Origin: Cavia porcellus
Lineage: Eukaryota > Chordata > Mammalia > Rodentia > Caviidae
Assembly (NCBI RefSeq): GCF_034190915.1
Contig: NW_026947514.1
Span: 3,059,701 to 3,123,700, forward strand
Direction of reading: 5' to 3'
DNA: 64,000 bases
A program made the translations under genes and the position numbers. Shown piece by piece: positions 1-10,440 of the stretch (position 1 is the stretch's first letter; every line of letters begins with the position of its first letter). Under the pieces are notes generated by a model. It made no database searches. It was not told where the DNA came from and saw only the letters and a program-made list of their open reading frames with translations.

Positions 1-741
1 GGCGATGTGTGAATTTATAGAACAGCAGGAGGAGGCCGCTTGTGTAAGCTGGCGTCCATCTCTTTGGGCAGAGGCCTGAATTTCTGTTTGGGGTCTGGGC
101 TGGGCTGCATGCACAGGTGAGCTCCTGGTGCTGTCTGACCCTGGCTTATTGTCTTTGTTGTTGCTGCCGTGAATTCCCTGGAAGGAACCCCAGATTTGAC
201 TCCATGTTTGTGCTTTGCATCATGACCCACAGACCCCGTAGGCCACAGTCCTGCCCATGGGGAGAGGGTGGCTACTCCAACTGGACCCTCTGTGGCTGTG
301 TCAGTGCCAGCCACCTCTACCAGGTCCAGGCTGCTCCTGTCCTCTTGGGTGAACCCTCACGGTTGCACAAAGCCCTGTGTGGCCCTCAGTGGCTCTTTCT
401 CATCTTTCTATGTTCTCCAGTTCCCTTTCTGTCCACTGCTGGCCTCTTCCCCCACGGGCCGGGCCTGTGCTCCAGATGCCCAGGTTTGGGGACCTGCTCC
501 ACCTGTCCATGGAGAGCCCAAGTGTCCCTGCTGGGTGGCCCGGGTCACTGTGGCTCCTGTCTGCTTTGTCCCCTCCCTCAACCCTCAGTATTCCCGCCTG
601 GGCTCGCGCTGGCCTTTGCTTTAGGGAGCTGGTATGTCTGGTGTTTGTATTCTGTCCCCTCTTGGGCTTCTGTATGTCTGCCTATCTGCTCCTTTTCCTG
701 AGCTGCTGCTCTGCACTGAGTTCTTTTCCTTGTCCTTTTGC
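1..741. other. GC-rich intergenic sequence, nothing recognised
   Basis: Several reading frames are open here on both strands, but none resembles a known protein and they overlap one another, as expected by chance in GC-rich DNA. I see no splice-site series, repeat family or RNA gene. Confidence 0.5.
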
Positions 742-842
742 TGTTTAGGCAGCCCAGGCTGGCTTTGAACTCACGATGACCCTATTGCCTCAGCCTCCCA
801 AATGCTAGAAGCACCGGCGTTTGCCACCATAACCAACTGTGC
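742..842 (-). repeat. B1-type SINE, antisense
   Basis: Read on the minus strand, the stretch has the B1/Alu-like order: a GGTTATGGTGGCAAACGCC-like start, a diverged 'aggctgaggcaat' core, then 'gttcaaagccagcctgggctgcc'. It is diverged and has no clear tail or target duplication, so it is an old copy. Confidence 0.75.
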
Positions 843-1524
843 CAGATTCTGAGGCCCATGAGTGTACAGAGGATAACAGGACTTGAACCCAGACCTCAAA
901 GGATTGGCCTGCAGATGGGGAAACTGAGGGCTGGAGCTGGGAGGAGACTCGTCCCTGATAGACCGACCCTGTCCTGCAGAGAGCCGGCCTCATCCAGATT
1001 TCAGGTCTAGAGGGGCGCACGGGGCCGATCCCTGAGGCACAAAGCACCGCTGGGCAGCTGACGTCTGGGCAATGGAGGGAAAGTCGATAGCCCCTGTGGG
1101 GTGTGGAGTCAGTGCCCACTCCATCCAGGGGATGCAGGTGGTGCGGATTGGAGTTGGAGAACTCACCTGGCCCTTGGGGTAAGGCGGTCGCATCCTACTT
1201 GTGCCATGGTCGTGGGTGTCCTGGCAGAGATGGGGGGACTGGAGGTCCTGGAAACATGAGGTGGGGTGGGGGGCTACAGGGGAGCCTGAGGGAGGGAGAG
1301 TGGGAGGGGATGGAGCTGGGAGGTTAGGAGCTGAGAGCACACCTGGGAGACCATGTGGGCGGCCACCCGGGGAAGTCACTAGTTGACGTGTGCCCTGGTG
1401 CAGCCGTGAGGGCAATAGTCTGGGCTCCTCTCCAGGTGTGGATGGAAGCCGCTCCAGGGACAGCGGGCTTTGGGGGCCTACAGTGGGTAGTAGTACCCAT
1501 GTCACCTGAGACAGAGCACAGGAG
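843..1524. other. Intergenic sequence, nothing recognised
   Basis: GC-rich and purine-rich (several GGGG/GGAG runs near 1,255-1,330). No convincing coding region, RNA gene or repeat family is visible. Confidence 0.4.
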
Positions 1525-1725
1525 GAGGCAGGAGGCCTGTAATCCCAACACCCTGGGAGGCTGAAGCAGGAAGGCCTCAAGTTCAAGGCTAGTGTGAGCA
1601 ACTTACTTGTCTGAGAACTTGTCTCAAAATAAAGAAGTAAAAAATAAAGAAAGATGTCTGGGGAACAGCTCAGTGAAGGCCCTTGTTCAATTCCTTGTAC
1701 TGTAAACAACAACAACAGCAAAAGC
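1525..1725 (+). repeat. B1+ID composite SINE (B4-like)
   Basis: A 7SL-like left part ('cctgtaatcccaacaccctgggaggctgaagcagg', then 'caagttcaaggctag' and 'tgtctcaaaataaa') is followed by an ID-like tRNA part ('tggggaacagctcagtgaaggccc...ttcaattccttgtact') and an AAC-rich tail. B1 joined to ID is the plan of rodent B4-type SINEs. The copy is diverged. Confidence 0.7.
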
Positions 1726-2239
1726 AAAGCAAAAAACCAAGAGTCAGTCAAAAGGGATCAAAGGTTTACCAGTAACTACAAAATATTCAGGAAAGAAAAT
1801 GCAAGGGACCATCTTTGGGACCTAAGAGCCTGGTGAAGAGTTCTTAGAGGTGGCATCAAAAGCACAATTCCTGAAAGAAAACATAGGCCAAAAGTAAGAA
1901 CCTTCACGCTGTGCAGAGTTCAGAGAAGAGGAGCGACCGGTGGCCGGAAGTCCCCTCGAGGGTGGTGTGCGCAGCCCGTCTGGGACACGCGGGGGTGTGG
2001 CCAGCGCGGAGCAGTCCTGTCCCCTGTGTGCAGCTCAGTGAGGGCTGGGGGAAGACGAGACATGTCCATGGGGCAACGGAACTGAACTGAACGGCATGGC
2101 GGCTGGGGATGGGTCCAGCTGGGAGAGAACCCCCATCCACTCCTGCAGAGCAGGGCAGAGTGGACCAAAGCAAAAGGAAACCTTGTCCTCACAGCCAAGG
2201 CTGGCTGGACACAGAGAAGCTGACGTCCCCTGTGTGACC
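1726..2239. other. Intergenic sequence, nothing recognised
   Basis: The first 200 bases are A-rich and probably belong to the SINE tail and decayed repeat DNA. The rest is GC-rich without recognisable content. Confidence 0.35.
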
Positions 2240-2700
2240 CGTGGGCCTGGGGAACTACTCTGGAAAAGTTTGGCAGTTTCTTTTAAAAACCAGCTTTGCA
2301 TTTGACCTAGCAGTTACACTCCTGGGAATTATTCCCAGGGGAACAAAGTCTTCTGTTTCACCCCAAATGTGTGCATATGAGTTCATGGTAGTTTCCTGGG
2401 CGGTGTCCCGAGACTAGAAACCCAGGGGCCGCCCGGGGTGAGTGATTAACCACGGTGCATCCACATGTTGGAATACCAGTCAGCCGTGAAAAGGATGCAT
2501 TGTGGGTGTTTGGGAAACAAATGGATCTCAGGAACGCTGGGCACGAGGGAAGGCCAGTCTTGGACAGTTCTGTGTAACTGTGTAACCCAAAATTACAGAA
2601 GCAGAGTATTTGTTGCTAGGGTTAGTGGTTAAATGGGAGACCCTGGGAGCAGGAAACCTCTCTGCATTATCATGCGGTGGTTACCCATGTGACAAAACTG
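2240..2700 (+). mobile_element. Old L1 3' end fragment, sense
   Basis: The order of motifs matches the end of ORF2 and the 3' UTR of old mammalian L1: 'tttgacctagcagttacactcctgggaattattcccagg', then a 'ccacatgttggaataccagtcagccgtgaaaaggatg' segment, then a 'gttgctagggttagtgg' 3' UTR segment. It is non-coding and strongly diverged. Confidence 0.7.
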
Positions 2701-3483
2701 TGTGGAACGAAACACACGAAACACACACACGTGCACACACATAGGATGTGTGCCTTGTAGACCAAATGTCTGCACTGTCCCAAAACCATCTGCTGAAGCT
2801 CCGCCCAGGGGCAGAGCTGGAGGTGGGAGACGCCTGGGCCATGGTGGCTGGTGGCATCCCGGGAGGCACGAGAGAGATGACCTCCCTGTCCCGAGGACAC
2901 AGAGAGGCAGGGCGCAGCCAGCCAGGGTCTGGGTCTTGGGCGTGCAGGTTGTTTCAGCCACAGGAGCCCCGAGGGCTGCAGAGCAGGCTAGAACTGATGG
3001 CAGCCAGGGCGGTGGCAAGGGAGGTCTGCGGTCTCCGCGTGGCCGCCACACGGCTGCTTTACCGGATGCTGCTGTGGGGACGGCGGTGTGTGGAGCGCGG
3101 AGCTGCTCCACGCTGTGAGCAGAGGAGGAAGTGTGGGGACAGAGGCCAGGGGCGCCCAGGTGGTCCCGGGAGGGAGGAGCTGCAGACGTCTCTGGAGGGC
3201 AGGTCTCGGTCCACAGTCTCTGCAGAGCAGCCAGGCCAGGCTCTGTGGGGTGAACGGCAGCAGGAGGAGGGGTGGCCGGGAGCAGGGGCGGCAGGCAGTG
3301 GATATGCGTGCGTGCGTGGCTGGTGGCTGCAAGGGGCAGGTGGGAACCTGCGGGATCCCCACGGCCTTGGGAAACCCTGCCCAGCAGAGCTGCACCCTGC
3401 ACACCTGCAGAACCAGGGTGCGGTGGGGTGGGGGTGGGGCCTTCCGGCCTTCTCGGAACCCAACCTGGGCTTCCCGGCAGAAA
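2701..3483. other. GC-rich intergenic sequence with a short CA run
   Basis: A short imperfect CA tract lies at about 2,714-2,742. The remainder is GC-rich, with many overlapping chance reading frames and no recognisable protein. Confidence 0.4.
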
Positions 3484-3690
3484 GAAGTAACTCAACAATC
3501 TTGCTTTGCACATTAGGAGCTGTGCACAGCCCACTCCTCCCAAGTTACATGAGGACACAATTTATCTTTAGCCCGAAGCCACCTGCTTGGTAATCTGTCT
3601 CAGTGTACCCGATTGATCCCGCCAGCCTGCCATCGGCTGCAAAAGCGGCCGGCGTTATTTAAAGCAGTCAGCCGCGCGGACAGCCTGGCC
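3484..3690. promoter_or_regulatory. Possible conserved non-coding element
   Basis: A stretch of balanced base composition stands out from GC-rich neighbours. It contains compact factor-like motifs (TTTATCTTTA, GATTGATC, TTATTTAAA) and no repeat family or open frame, and it merges at 3,640 into a CpG-richer stretch. The regulatory reading is inference only. An undetected old repeat is the main alternative. Confidence 0.25.
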
Positions 3691-3800
3691 AGGACGGGGC
3701 GTCCAGCGTGGGCCCGCACGCAGGGCGGTGGCCCTCAGGCCCCCAGGTCCCGAAGGGTCCGGCACCCGCCCCAGCACCGGTACCGGTGCCAGAAGGCAGC
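3640..3800. other. CpG-rich patch
   Basis: CG dinucleotides are dense here (for example around 3,650-3,730 and 3,750-3,785) compared with the flanks. It is too short to be called a promoter CpG island. No TATA box or 5' exon is visible. Confidence 0.35.
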
Positions 3801-4468
3801 ATCTGAGCCCCAGAGGCAGAGCTGCACCCAGATTGTTGATGAGAATTTTGTCCCGGGTGGTCACTAAAGCCACCCTTTGTGTTGGCAGTGGGCTGTCTCG
3901 CAGGCAGACTTGAATGGATGTACCAGAAAGCACGAATTCTCTTCCTGCCCTGGGAGGACGTGGAAGCAGAGCGGAGACGTGCTTCAGGCCCCTGCGCTGA
4001 GTCGCTCTAAACTCTCCTGAGGGTCCCCCCACAGGGTGTCACCCACTTCATCTGCCTGGATCTCTGGCCGCTCTCCCCTCCCGTCCCTCCCCCACTCCGG
4101 GACACATGGAACCCACACAGGGGTCAGGGCTGGCTAGAACACCCGTGGCCAGATGGTCTGAGTTAGAGGAGATGTGAACACGGATGCACTGAAGCCCCTG
4201 AATGATATACTTGAAAAGGGTTTGCGTGCGCTTACTGCTTGGCAGCCCCGAGGAGCCACCAAACAGCACGAGTGGGGCGGGCCGGAGCTGGGTCAGGCAG
4301 AGCTGCTTGGGAAGCCACTGCAGGAGGGCCAGCCGGGGTGAGGGGGTCAGGGCAAGCTGGGCACTGTTGCGTGAAAGCCCGAGCTTCCCTGGGGCCCCCA
4401 TGCAGTTGGAATAGAGCAAACCAGACGCCCCCAAGAGGTGCTCGGAATTTCACTGCCTTGTTCTTTTG
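3801..4468. other. Intergenic sequence, nothing recognised
   Basis: GC-rich DNA with no recognisable gene or repeat. Confidence 0.35.
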
Positions 4469-4960
4469 ATTTTTTTTTTTTTTTTTTTTGCATTGTGGTA
4501 ATGGAACATAACAAAAACGTTGCCATTTAAACCATTTAAAGCATATAATTCAGGGGCTTAAATACATTTGCATTGGTGTGCAACCATCTCCACCATCTGG
4601 TTCTGAAAGTTTTTCATTATCCAGATGAAAGCCCGTTCTCATTAGCACCGCTCCCCACTCTCCCCTCCCTGCCTGGCAACCAGCAGTCTGCTCTGTCTCT
4701 AGGGATTTGCCTAATCTGGACATTTTGTATTAATGGCTTTGTGCAATCTGTGCTCCTTGTGAATGGCTTGCTTTGCTCGGCCCCCTGTTGTCAAGGCTCA
4801 TCTCCGCTGCAGCCTGTGTCAGAGCTCCATTCCTTTTTATGGCAGAGTAGTATTCCACGGGCGATGGCTAGACAGCATTTGTTTATCCATCCACTGGCCG
4901 AGCCGTCTACAGCATTGAGAGGTGGGCTCATCCTCCGAGGGTGTGAGGACATTGGCTACA
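4469..4960 (-). mobile_element. Old L1 3' end, antisense, with poly(T)
   Basis: A run of about 20 T at 4,470-4,489 is the poly(A) tail of a minus-strand element. After it come the reverse complements of the old L1 3' UTR and ORF2 end ('gtgcaaccatctccaccatctggttctgaaag', 'ctggcaaccagcagtctgct', 'tttttatggcagagtagtattcca'). The order is that of L1M-type 3' ends. Confidence 0.8.
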
Positions 4961-5052
4961 GGAAGCAGGGACTTTGGGTGACATGGGTGGCTGTACCCCA
5001 AGGCTTAGCACAGTAGCTGGCAGGGTGGTGCTCGGCAAATCTCTGTGAAAGG

Positions 5053-5090
5053 CTGGATGGACGGGTGGACGGGTGGACGGGTGGACGGCC
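5053..5090. repeat. 8-bp minisatellite (GGACGGGT)n
   Basis: An 8-base unit is repeated in tandem just over three times with almost no change. This is a short minisatellite and probably varies in copy number. Confidence 0.8.
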
Positions 5091-5284
5091 AAGGTCGATG
5101 GGAACAACGGCAACGTTTATGATCTGAGCTCCCAAGGCCAGGAGGTGACAGCTGCCAGGCCGCTCCCTGTTGCCACTGCTGGAGGAAAGAACAAAGGCTT
5201 CGCTCTGGAGCTGGAGCGGGAAGCCGGGCGGATCCGCTCCCGCCACACATGGGCTTCATTACCGAGGAAGCCGAGTTCCCTTCC

Positions 5285-5510
5285 GTCCCTGCCGGCACTT
5301 GGTGGCTTAAAACAGAGTGACTAACCGCTGCTCGGTCTCGAAGGCCGAAGTCTGACACGAGTGTCACAGAACCGAGAGGCTGTGAGCAGAGCTGAGTCCC
5401 CCGCCCCGGGCTCTCGGGGGGGCTCCGTGCCCCACCTCTTCCAGCCTCTAGAGCTGCCTGGAGGCCTTGGCCTCGGGCGTTTTCATATTCAAAGCCCACG
5501 AGGACGAGCA
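5285..5510 (-). mobile_element. MLT1-like MaLR LTR fragment, antisense
   Basis: It starts with 'cacttggtggcttaaaacagag', continues with 'ctcgaaggccgaagtctgacac' and reaches 'cctcttccagcctctagagctgcctgg'. That order matches the reverse complement of the 3' half of ancient MLT1 LTRs. The copy is strongly diverged and incomplete. Confidence 0.6.
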
Positions 5511-5589
5511 TCTCTCCAGCCTTTCTTCCACCTGCAGCTTCCTTTCTTTTCTTTTTCAATTCTTTCATTCTTCCTTTTTTGTTTTATTT

Positions 5590-5752
5590 TGTTTTGGTTT
5601 TTTGTTTTGTGAGACAGCGTCTCACTATGCAGTCCAGACTGGCCTTGCACTTACTGTGTAGCTCAGACTGGCCGTGAGCTCGAAATGATCCTCCTGCATC
5701 AGCCTCCCAAGTGCGGGGCTGCAGGGATGCACCACCACACCTGGCCCATACA
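5590..5752 (-). repeat. B1-type SINE, antisense
   Basis: The sequence 'tgagacagcgtctcactatgcagtccagactggcc' and, further on, 'agcctcccaagtgcggggctgcagggatgcaccaccacacctggcc' is a reversed B1. The middle carries an extra 'gtgtagctcagactggcc' unit, so part of the element is duplicated. A T/C-rich stretch at 5,540-5,605 is the reversed A-rich tail. Confidence 0.85.
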
Positions 5753-6614
5753 TCTCTCCAGCTCCTCTGTCATGCCCACAGGATTTGAGTGGAAAACAAA
5801 TACTTCAGGACATTTAAAAAATCCAATGAGTCTCACATATTTTGAATCAGTCTTTTTAGGCCTCTGGGACATGTAATTAATGTAGCTACTCACTTAAAAA
5901 TTAAGTAAAAAAAGTGGGGGATCGGGGTGCACGGTGTGTCAGCGAGGCCACAAGGGCTTGTCCTTTGCCTTCAGGAAGCACCTTTCCAGAGAGGCAGCTG
6001 CAGAAGCGGCAACCTGCAGCCCTTGGATGACTGAGACAGAGCCCCCGTCTCCCTGTGTTCATGGCTGAGCTGCTTCTGCACTGTGAGCAGCCAGCAGATG
6101 CGGGTTACTGCTGCTCTCTGTCCAGGACAGGGCTGAGATGCTCCTGGGGATCGCTGAGCTCCCAGCCTGGAGCCTGACTCCCCTCGTCAATGTAGGCCTC
6201 TCCTGTGGGCCTCACAGACCCGCCTGGGAGGACTCAGTTCTGAGCAGACCCATGCCCACTGGTAGTCCAAAAGGTGTCTTTCAAAGGGTGGAGCACCCCG
6301 TGGCAAGGCTAGGCTGTTCGAGCGGGGTCACGGGCCTGGTTGTCTGCCTAGGACTCTCTGCGTACCCAGCTGGTTGGCACCTGAGGAAGAGCCAGGGGCA
6401 GCAGTGCCAGGGTCACAAGCACGTGTGCCTCCTGCTAAGCCTGGTGAACATAGATAGGAGGCAGGTGGGGTGAGCCGGGGCTCGCAGGTACAGAGAATGG
6501 GGGTCCCATCAGCAGAGGGGCTGCATAGCTGCCACAAGGGGTCTTCATGCTGTGAGCCTGGCGTGGGTGTCCCACACCTCTTTCCCCAGGTGAGCGTCCC
6601 TGCCTTCCTGTACT
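5753..6614. other. Intergenic sequence, nothing recognised
   Basis: No repeat family or coding region recognised. The first 150 bases are AT-rich and the remainder GC-rich. Confidence 0.35.
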
Positions 6615-6772
6615 GGGCTGGGACAGACTCAGTGGCTGAGTGGGTGCTTGTCATGCATGAATCCATGGGCTCCGTGCACTCAGAAAGAAAGTGAAAAAGG
6701 TGTGTGTGTGGGGGGGGAAGGACGGAAGGAAGGAAGGAAGGAAGGAAGGAAGGAAGGAAGGAAGGAAGGAAA
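6615..6772 (+). repeat. ID SINE with GGAA microsatellite tail
   Basis: An ID-like tRNA-derived body starts at 6,615 ('gggctgggacagactcagtggctgag...tgcttgtcatgcatgaatccatggg'). It runs into an A/G-rich tail, a short GT run and a pure (GGAA)n tract of about 12 units at 6,724-6,772. Growth of a simple repeat from a SINE tail is the likely origin. Confidence 0.7.
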
Positions 6773-7591
6773 CCAAGCATCTGGCCAGCAGCTCAAGGAT
6801 AAGAAGCAGACGAGTTTTCGCTGCCCTCCTGAACTTGGTCTAAGCAGAACCCCGTGGGCAGGTGCTGTGTGGAGTCCACGATGGCAGCCTTTGCTCACTG
6901 ATTTCTTTATTCATCCTCAAGGGCTTCTTGCAGGCAGCTGGTGCAGCACAGCCAGTGGGTGCTCGCCGAGGACGAGGTCCCTCCAGGCAGTTAAAATGTC
7001 AGGGAAAATGTCAAATGCCGCCCGCAGAGGGGTGCGCAGACATAGACCTTTTGAATCGCTGTGGAAACAGTTCATTTGTGGAGAACAGACAGTCCGGCTG
7101 AAGTCGCGTATGTGAAACTTTATAGTGGACACCCCAGGGGCAGAGGCGGTCTGCGGAGGTGTTTCTCCTTGAATGCACTGACCGTGCATTGCACATCTGT
7201 TAGGGCCCAGAAGTGGGGTTTCTCAAAGGATGCAGGTGCAGGCGGCATAGCGCTGGGTCTAGAAAGCTCATGTGTAGTTGGGAAGGAAAAAGATCATGGT
7301 GTGAGCTTCTGATGCCCAGTTGCGTACCACCCACTCACCCAGCTGCCATCCTGTGTGTCTGGAGCGTTTCTCGGTGTTGTTGGTTTGGCCTGGGCTTCTC
7401 TAGTAACTTGATAACTGAATGGCTCCTGGTGACATCTGCTTTCCCAATGACTCCCAGTGCTACTGAGGTCCATTGCACAAATGGACATATCAAGACAGGA
7501 TGGAGACCCTGGCTGGACTTGGGTTCCTGCTTCCAGGGGCAGTACAACCCATAGGTCACTGGGAAACTGGCCAATTCCTGCCCTTTGGACA
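6773..7591. other. Intergenic sequence, nothing recognised
   Basis: Mixed-composition DNA without a recognised repeat or gene. Confidence 0.35.
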
Positions 7592-7822
7592 TTATTGGTA
7601 TTATGGTTTATAGCTCAGTGTCTCTTGAAAGTCTTAATGGGGTTTTGGGACAGTGATTGCATTGTGGGGGTGCTATTAGGAAGAGGGGCGTCGGGTTGGA
7701 AGAGGTGGCCACTGGTCAGGGGCTGTGATGCTGTATCTCTCGTCCTGGCTCCTCCCTTCTCTCTCTGTTTCTGGTCATCGTGAGATGAGCAGCTTTATTC
7801 TCTCACCAAGCACCAGGCCACT
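7592..7822 (+). mobile_element. MaLR-type LTR, 5' part, interrupted
   Basis: This is the left part of a rodent MaLR-like LTR ('tattatggtttatagctcagtgtctcttgaaag...ctcctcccttctctctctgtttctggtcatcgtgagatgagcag'). Its right part resumes at 8,204 after another LTR. The piece is recognised by its similarity to the copy at 27,285-27,510 in this window. Confidence 0.55.
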
Positions 7823-8203
7823 TGTTGTGGTTTCTTTAAATGTCCCCTAGGGCCTCTCGCAGTCGTGGGAGGTGGGCCTTTCCAAGGCGGCTGAGTCTAG
7901 TGTTTGGATTGGTTCATTGTTCAGTGCTGGGATTGGTGGATGAGTGCTGCTCCTGTCGAGGGGCGGGTGGTCTGCACACAGTGTAAGGGAGGGAAGGGAG
8001 GTGCTTTTCCGCCTTTTTTGCCTGTTTGCTCTTGTTGCTTTTGGCCGCCATGAATAGCTGCCCCTGTGCCATGCCACACTGCCTCGGAGCCAGTTAAGTA
8101 TGGACTAAAACTTCCACAAACTGTGAGCTAAATAAACCCTTCTTTCCTTCATTTTGGGCATCAGGTATTTTGTCTCAGCAATGAGAGAAAAGTAACCAAG
8201 ACA
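7823..8203 (+). mobile_element. ORR/MT-like MaLR LTR inserted in another LTR
   Basis: It begins TGTTGTGGTTTC and ends 'cagcaatgagagaaaagtaaccaagaca'. The polyadenylation segment 'gtgagctaaataaacccttctttcc' sits about 60 bases before the end. Start, signal and end are the layout of rodent MaLR solo LTRs of about 380 bases. No intact 5-bp target duplication survives, so it is old, but younger than the LTR it splits. Confidence 0.7.
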
Positions 8204-8325
8204 TTGCTTCTGCCTAGGGCCAGCCAACCATGCAAGGACTGAAATCCTAAAACTCACCTCTCCTTTTCTAAGTTGTGGGCATCAGGCATTTTATCCCAGC
8301 ACCAAGGACAGTGACCAAGATGGTC
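8204..8325 (+). mobile_element. MaLR-type LTR, 3' part
   Basis: This continues the LTR that starts at 7,592: 'ttctgcctagggccagccaaccatgcaagg...ttttctaagttgtgggcatcaggcattttatcccagcacc'. The same stretch occurs uninterrupted in the copy at 27,285-27,510, which shows where the younger LTR landed. Confidence 0.55.
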
Positions 8326-8506
8326 AGATCCCTTCAGGGTGTTTTCCTCTTGGATTTGGCTCTCACAGCAATGGTGCCATCTTTTCTGCTTAGTGATGTG
8401 ATCGACTCAGGAAAAAGCATCATGGAATTAATTTAGTCATCGATTAAAAGTTTGCAACACACACTTTCTCTTAAATAAATGGAGATGGCAGGGATGGACA
8501 AAGGAA

Positions 8507-8905
8507 GTATTATGGGTTGCATTGGGTCTCTGCCCAAAATAAAGACTTTATAAAGTCCTAACCCCCATGATGTTAGGATGTGACTTTATTTGGAAAGAGG
8601 CTGAGGTGGATATGATTAATTAAAGTGAGTTGGATCCTGGAGCAGAAGAGGGTGGACTCTTCTCCGATGATGACAAGTGTCCTTGTGAGAGGAGACACAG
8701 CTGGGTCCTGTGGTGACAGAGCCAGCCACTGCAGTGATCCAGTGCAGGCCAGGAGCCAACAGCCTGAGGACTGTGGCCCCACACACAAATGACAAGAGGC
8801 AAGGAAGGCCACATGGACCTTCCTGTGAGCTTGGACTTCTGATGTCTGACCTGGACATGATATCTTTTGTTTTCAGTCACTCAGGTGGTAGATTTTGTAG
8901 AAAAC
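8507..8905 (+). mobile_element. MLT1-class MaLR LTR, sense
   Basis: Landmarks of the ancient MLT1A family appear in order: 'tattatgggttgcattgggtctctgccc', 'aagtcctaacccccatgatgttaggatgtgactttatttgg', 'gtccttgtgagaggagacacag', 'gacaagaggcaaggaagg' and 'gagcttggacttctgatgtc'. The copy is nearly complete but diverged. Confidence 0.75.
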
Positions 8906-9006
8906 CAGTGCAGAGGGGCTTGGAACCGGCATCCCTAGGCCCAGGAAGCCTGGAGGCCACTTGGTGTGGATCTGGAAAGTTTCGTATGCATGGTGTTCTG
9001 CGGATT

Positions 9007-9168
9007 TAACCCAGAGAGACTCTACCTCTGAGCCACATCCTGGCCTCTTAGTTTTATGTTTTATTAGCACACCCTTGCCTGTTGATCTTGCTAAGTTGCC
9101 CAGGAAGGACTAAACTTTGCATTCTCTTGCCTCAGCCTCTGGAGTAGTTGGGATTACAGATCTGTTAT
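9007..9168 (-). repeat. B1+ID composite SINE, antisense
   Basis: From the left there is a reversed ID part ('aacccagagagactctacctctgagccacatcctggcc'), a T-rich linker and a reversed B1 part ('gttgcccaggaaggacta...ttgcctcagcctctggagtagttgggattacag'). This is the same B4-like plan as at 1,525, in the opposite direction. Confidence 0.7.
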
Positions 9169-10440
9169 GGATTAAGAACTGCTGGTCAACTTAACGCCAG
9201 CTGGATTACATCAGCAGGGCACTGAGCAAAGATGTCCCACCTGAGGAAAGTTGCCATCATAAATAGAGATGTGGAGAAGGAGAAGCTATTGTGTTGAGGT
9301 GTTGAGGCATTCTGGGTTCTTCTACAAGTTGCTGTTTGAGCCATTGGTTCTCCTAGAGAAGCTTTGGTCCTCACGTCGAACATTACTTCCTGGCTCCAGA
9401 GGGGAAGATGTGTGCTGCTTGGTCTCCAGGATGAACTCATCACTCTGGCTTCCTGGTATGTATTCAACTGTGCTTGTCGTTCGAGGAGCTCGGGGCCTCC
9501 ATGTCACTGAGGATGGCTGTGGTGCTTTTCAGGGCAGCCCTGGTCCTTGTTTTGAGGGTGACTTCTCAGCTCCAGTGTAGAACACTCAGCCTACCAGCAC
9601 AGCTCCTTCACCCTGATGGCATAGACTTTCTAGCTTCCACTGCTGACCTTTGGGCCTTCCTGGCATGGATCTGTAAAAGAGACTGGCATGAGTCCTTCTT
9701 GTGGGCTCTGGACCTCCAGTTGGATTGGTGGGAGGCATTGTCATGGGCTCTGGGTCTTCATCTGTTCTCATGTGGGACATTGCTGTGGGATTCAGGCTCT
9801 TAACAAAATATTCTATGTCTTTCGTGTTGCAGATAAATTTCTTGCATTTTATTGTGTTAACTCTGGATGACCATTATAAATCAACATTATAACCTCCATG
9901 TCCTGATTCTAATTGTTCTCTTCACAACCCTTGGCTATGACAAGATCTGTCTGTCTGACTACCACTCCTGATGACTTCTTCACCCTTTTCTTTGGGGTAA
10001 GAGATGGCCCTGCTTCTCTGTACTTGAAGCAACCCCTTGGGCTGACTGGAGACCCAGGCGGCTCTTTACAGCCAGAGCAGGAGCTGTTGCCCATTCATTC
10101 CCTTCCATTAGTAGGGTCTCCCAAAGTACTCTGGACCCCAAAGTATAGACCCAAGCTTGTTAGACCCGTGGCATCCATTACTGATCTTTCTGCCAGCTGT
10201 CGAAGCTCTGGATCTGTCTCCTATGCCTACTGTACATTCTGTGGACTGTGTCCTTCAGGTCCATTCCTAGGGAACCCTGGTGATCTATCCTAGTGAGGCC
10301 AAAGACAGAACCAAAGAAGGTCCAGGAAGGTCAGAAGCAGCTCAATACCATGCAGGTGACCTCAGGTTTTGGTCAGAACTTCATTGTTTGGGACTCTGAT
10401 CACATTACGTTTGGGTAATAAATGGACTGACTTAAAGTGA
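9169..10440. other. Unassigned, probably old repeat DNA
   Basis: Composition is moderate and the text has an LTR-like character (stretches such as 9,600-9,800), but I cannot place it in a family. No open frame resembles a known protein. Confidence 0.3.

Noticed and set aside
2629..3593. Overlapping long open frames on both strands (309 and 281 codons)
   Set aside because: They overlap in opposite frames, have no recognisable domain, and lie in GC-rich DNA with few stop codons. They look like chance frames, not exons.
5753..6614. Possible exons
   Set aside because: No frame with flanking splice sites and recognisable protein text could be found.
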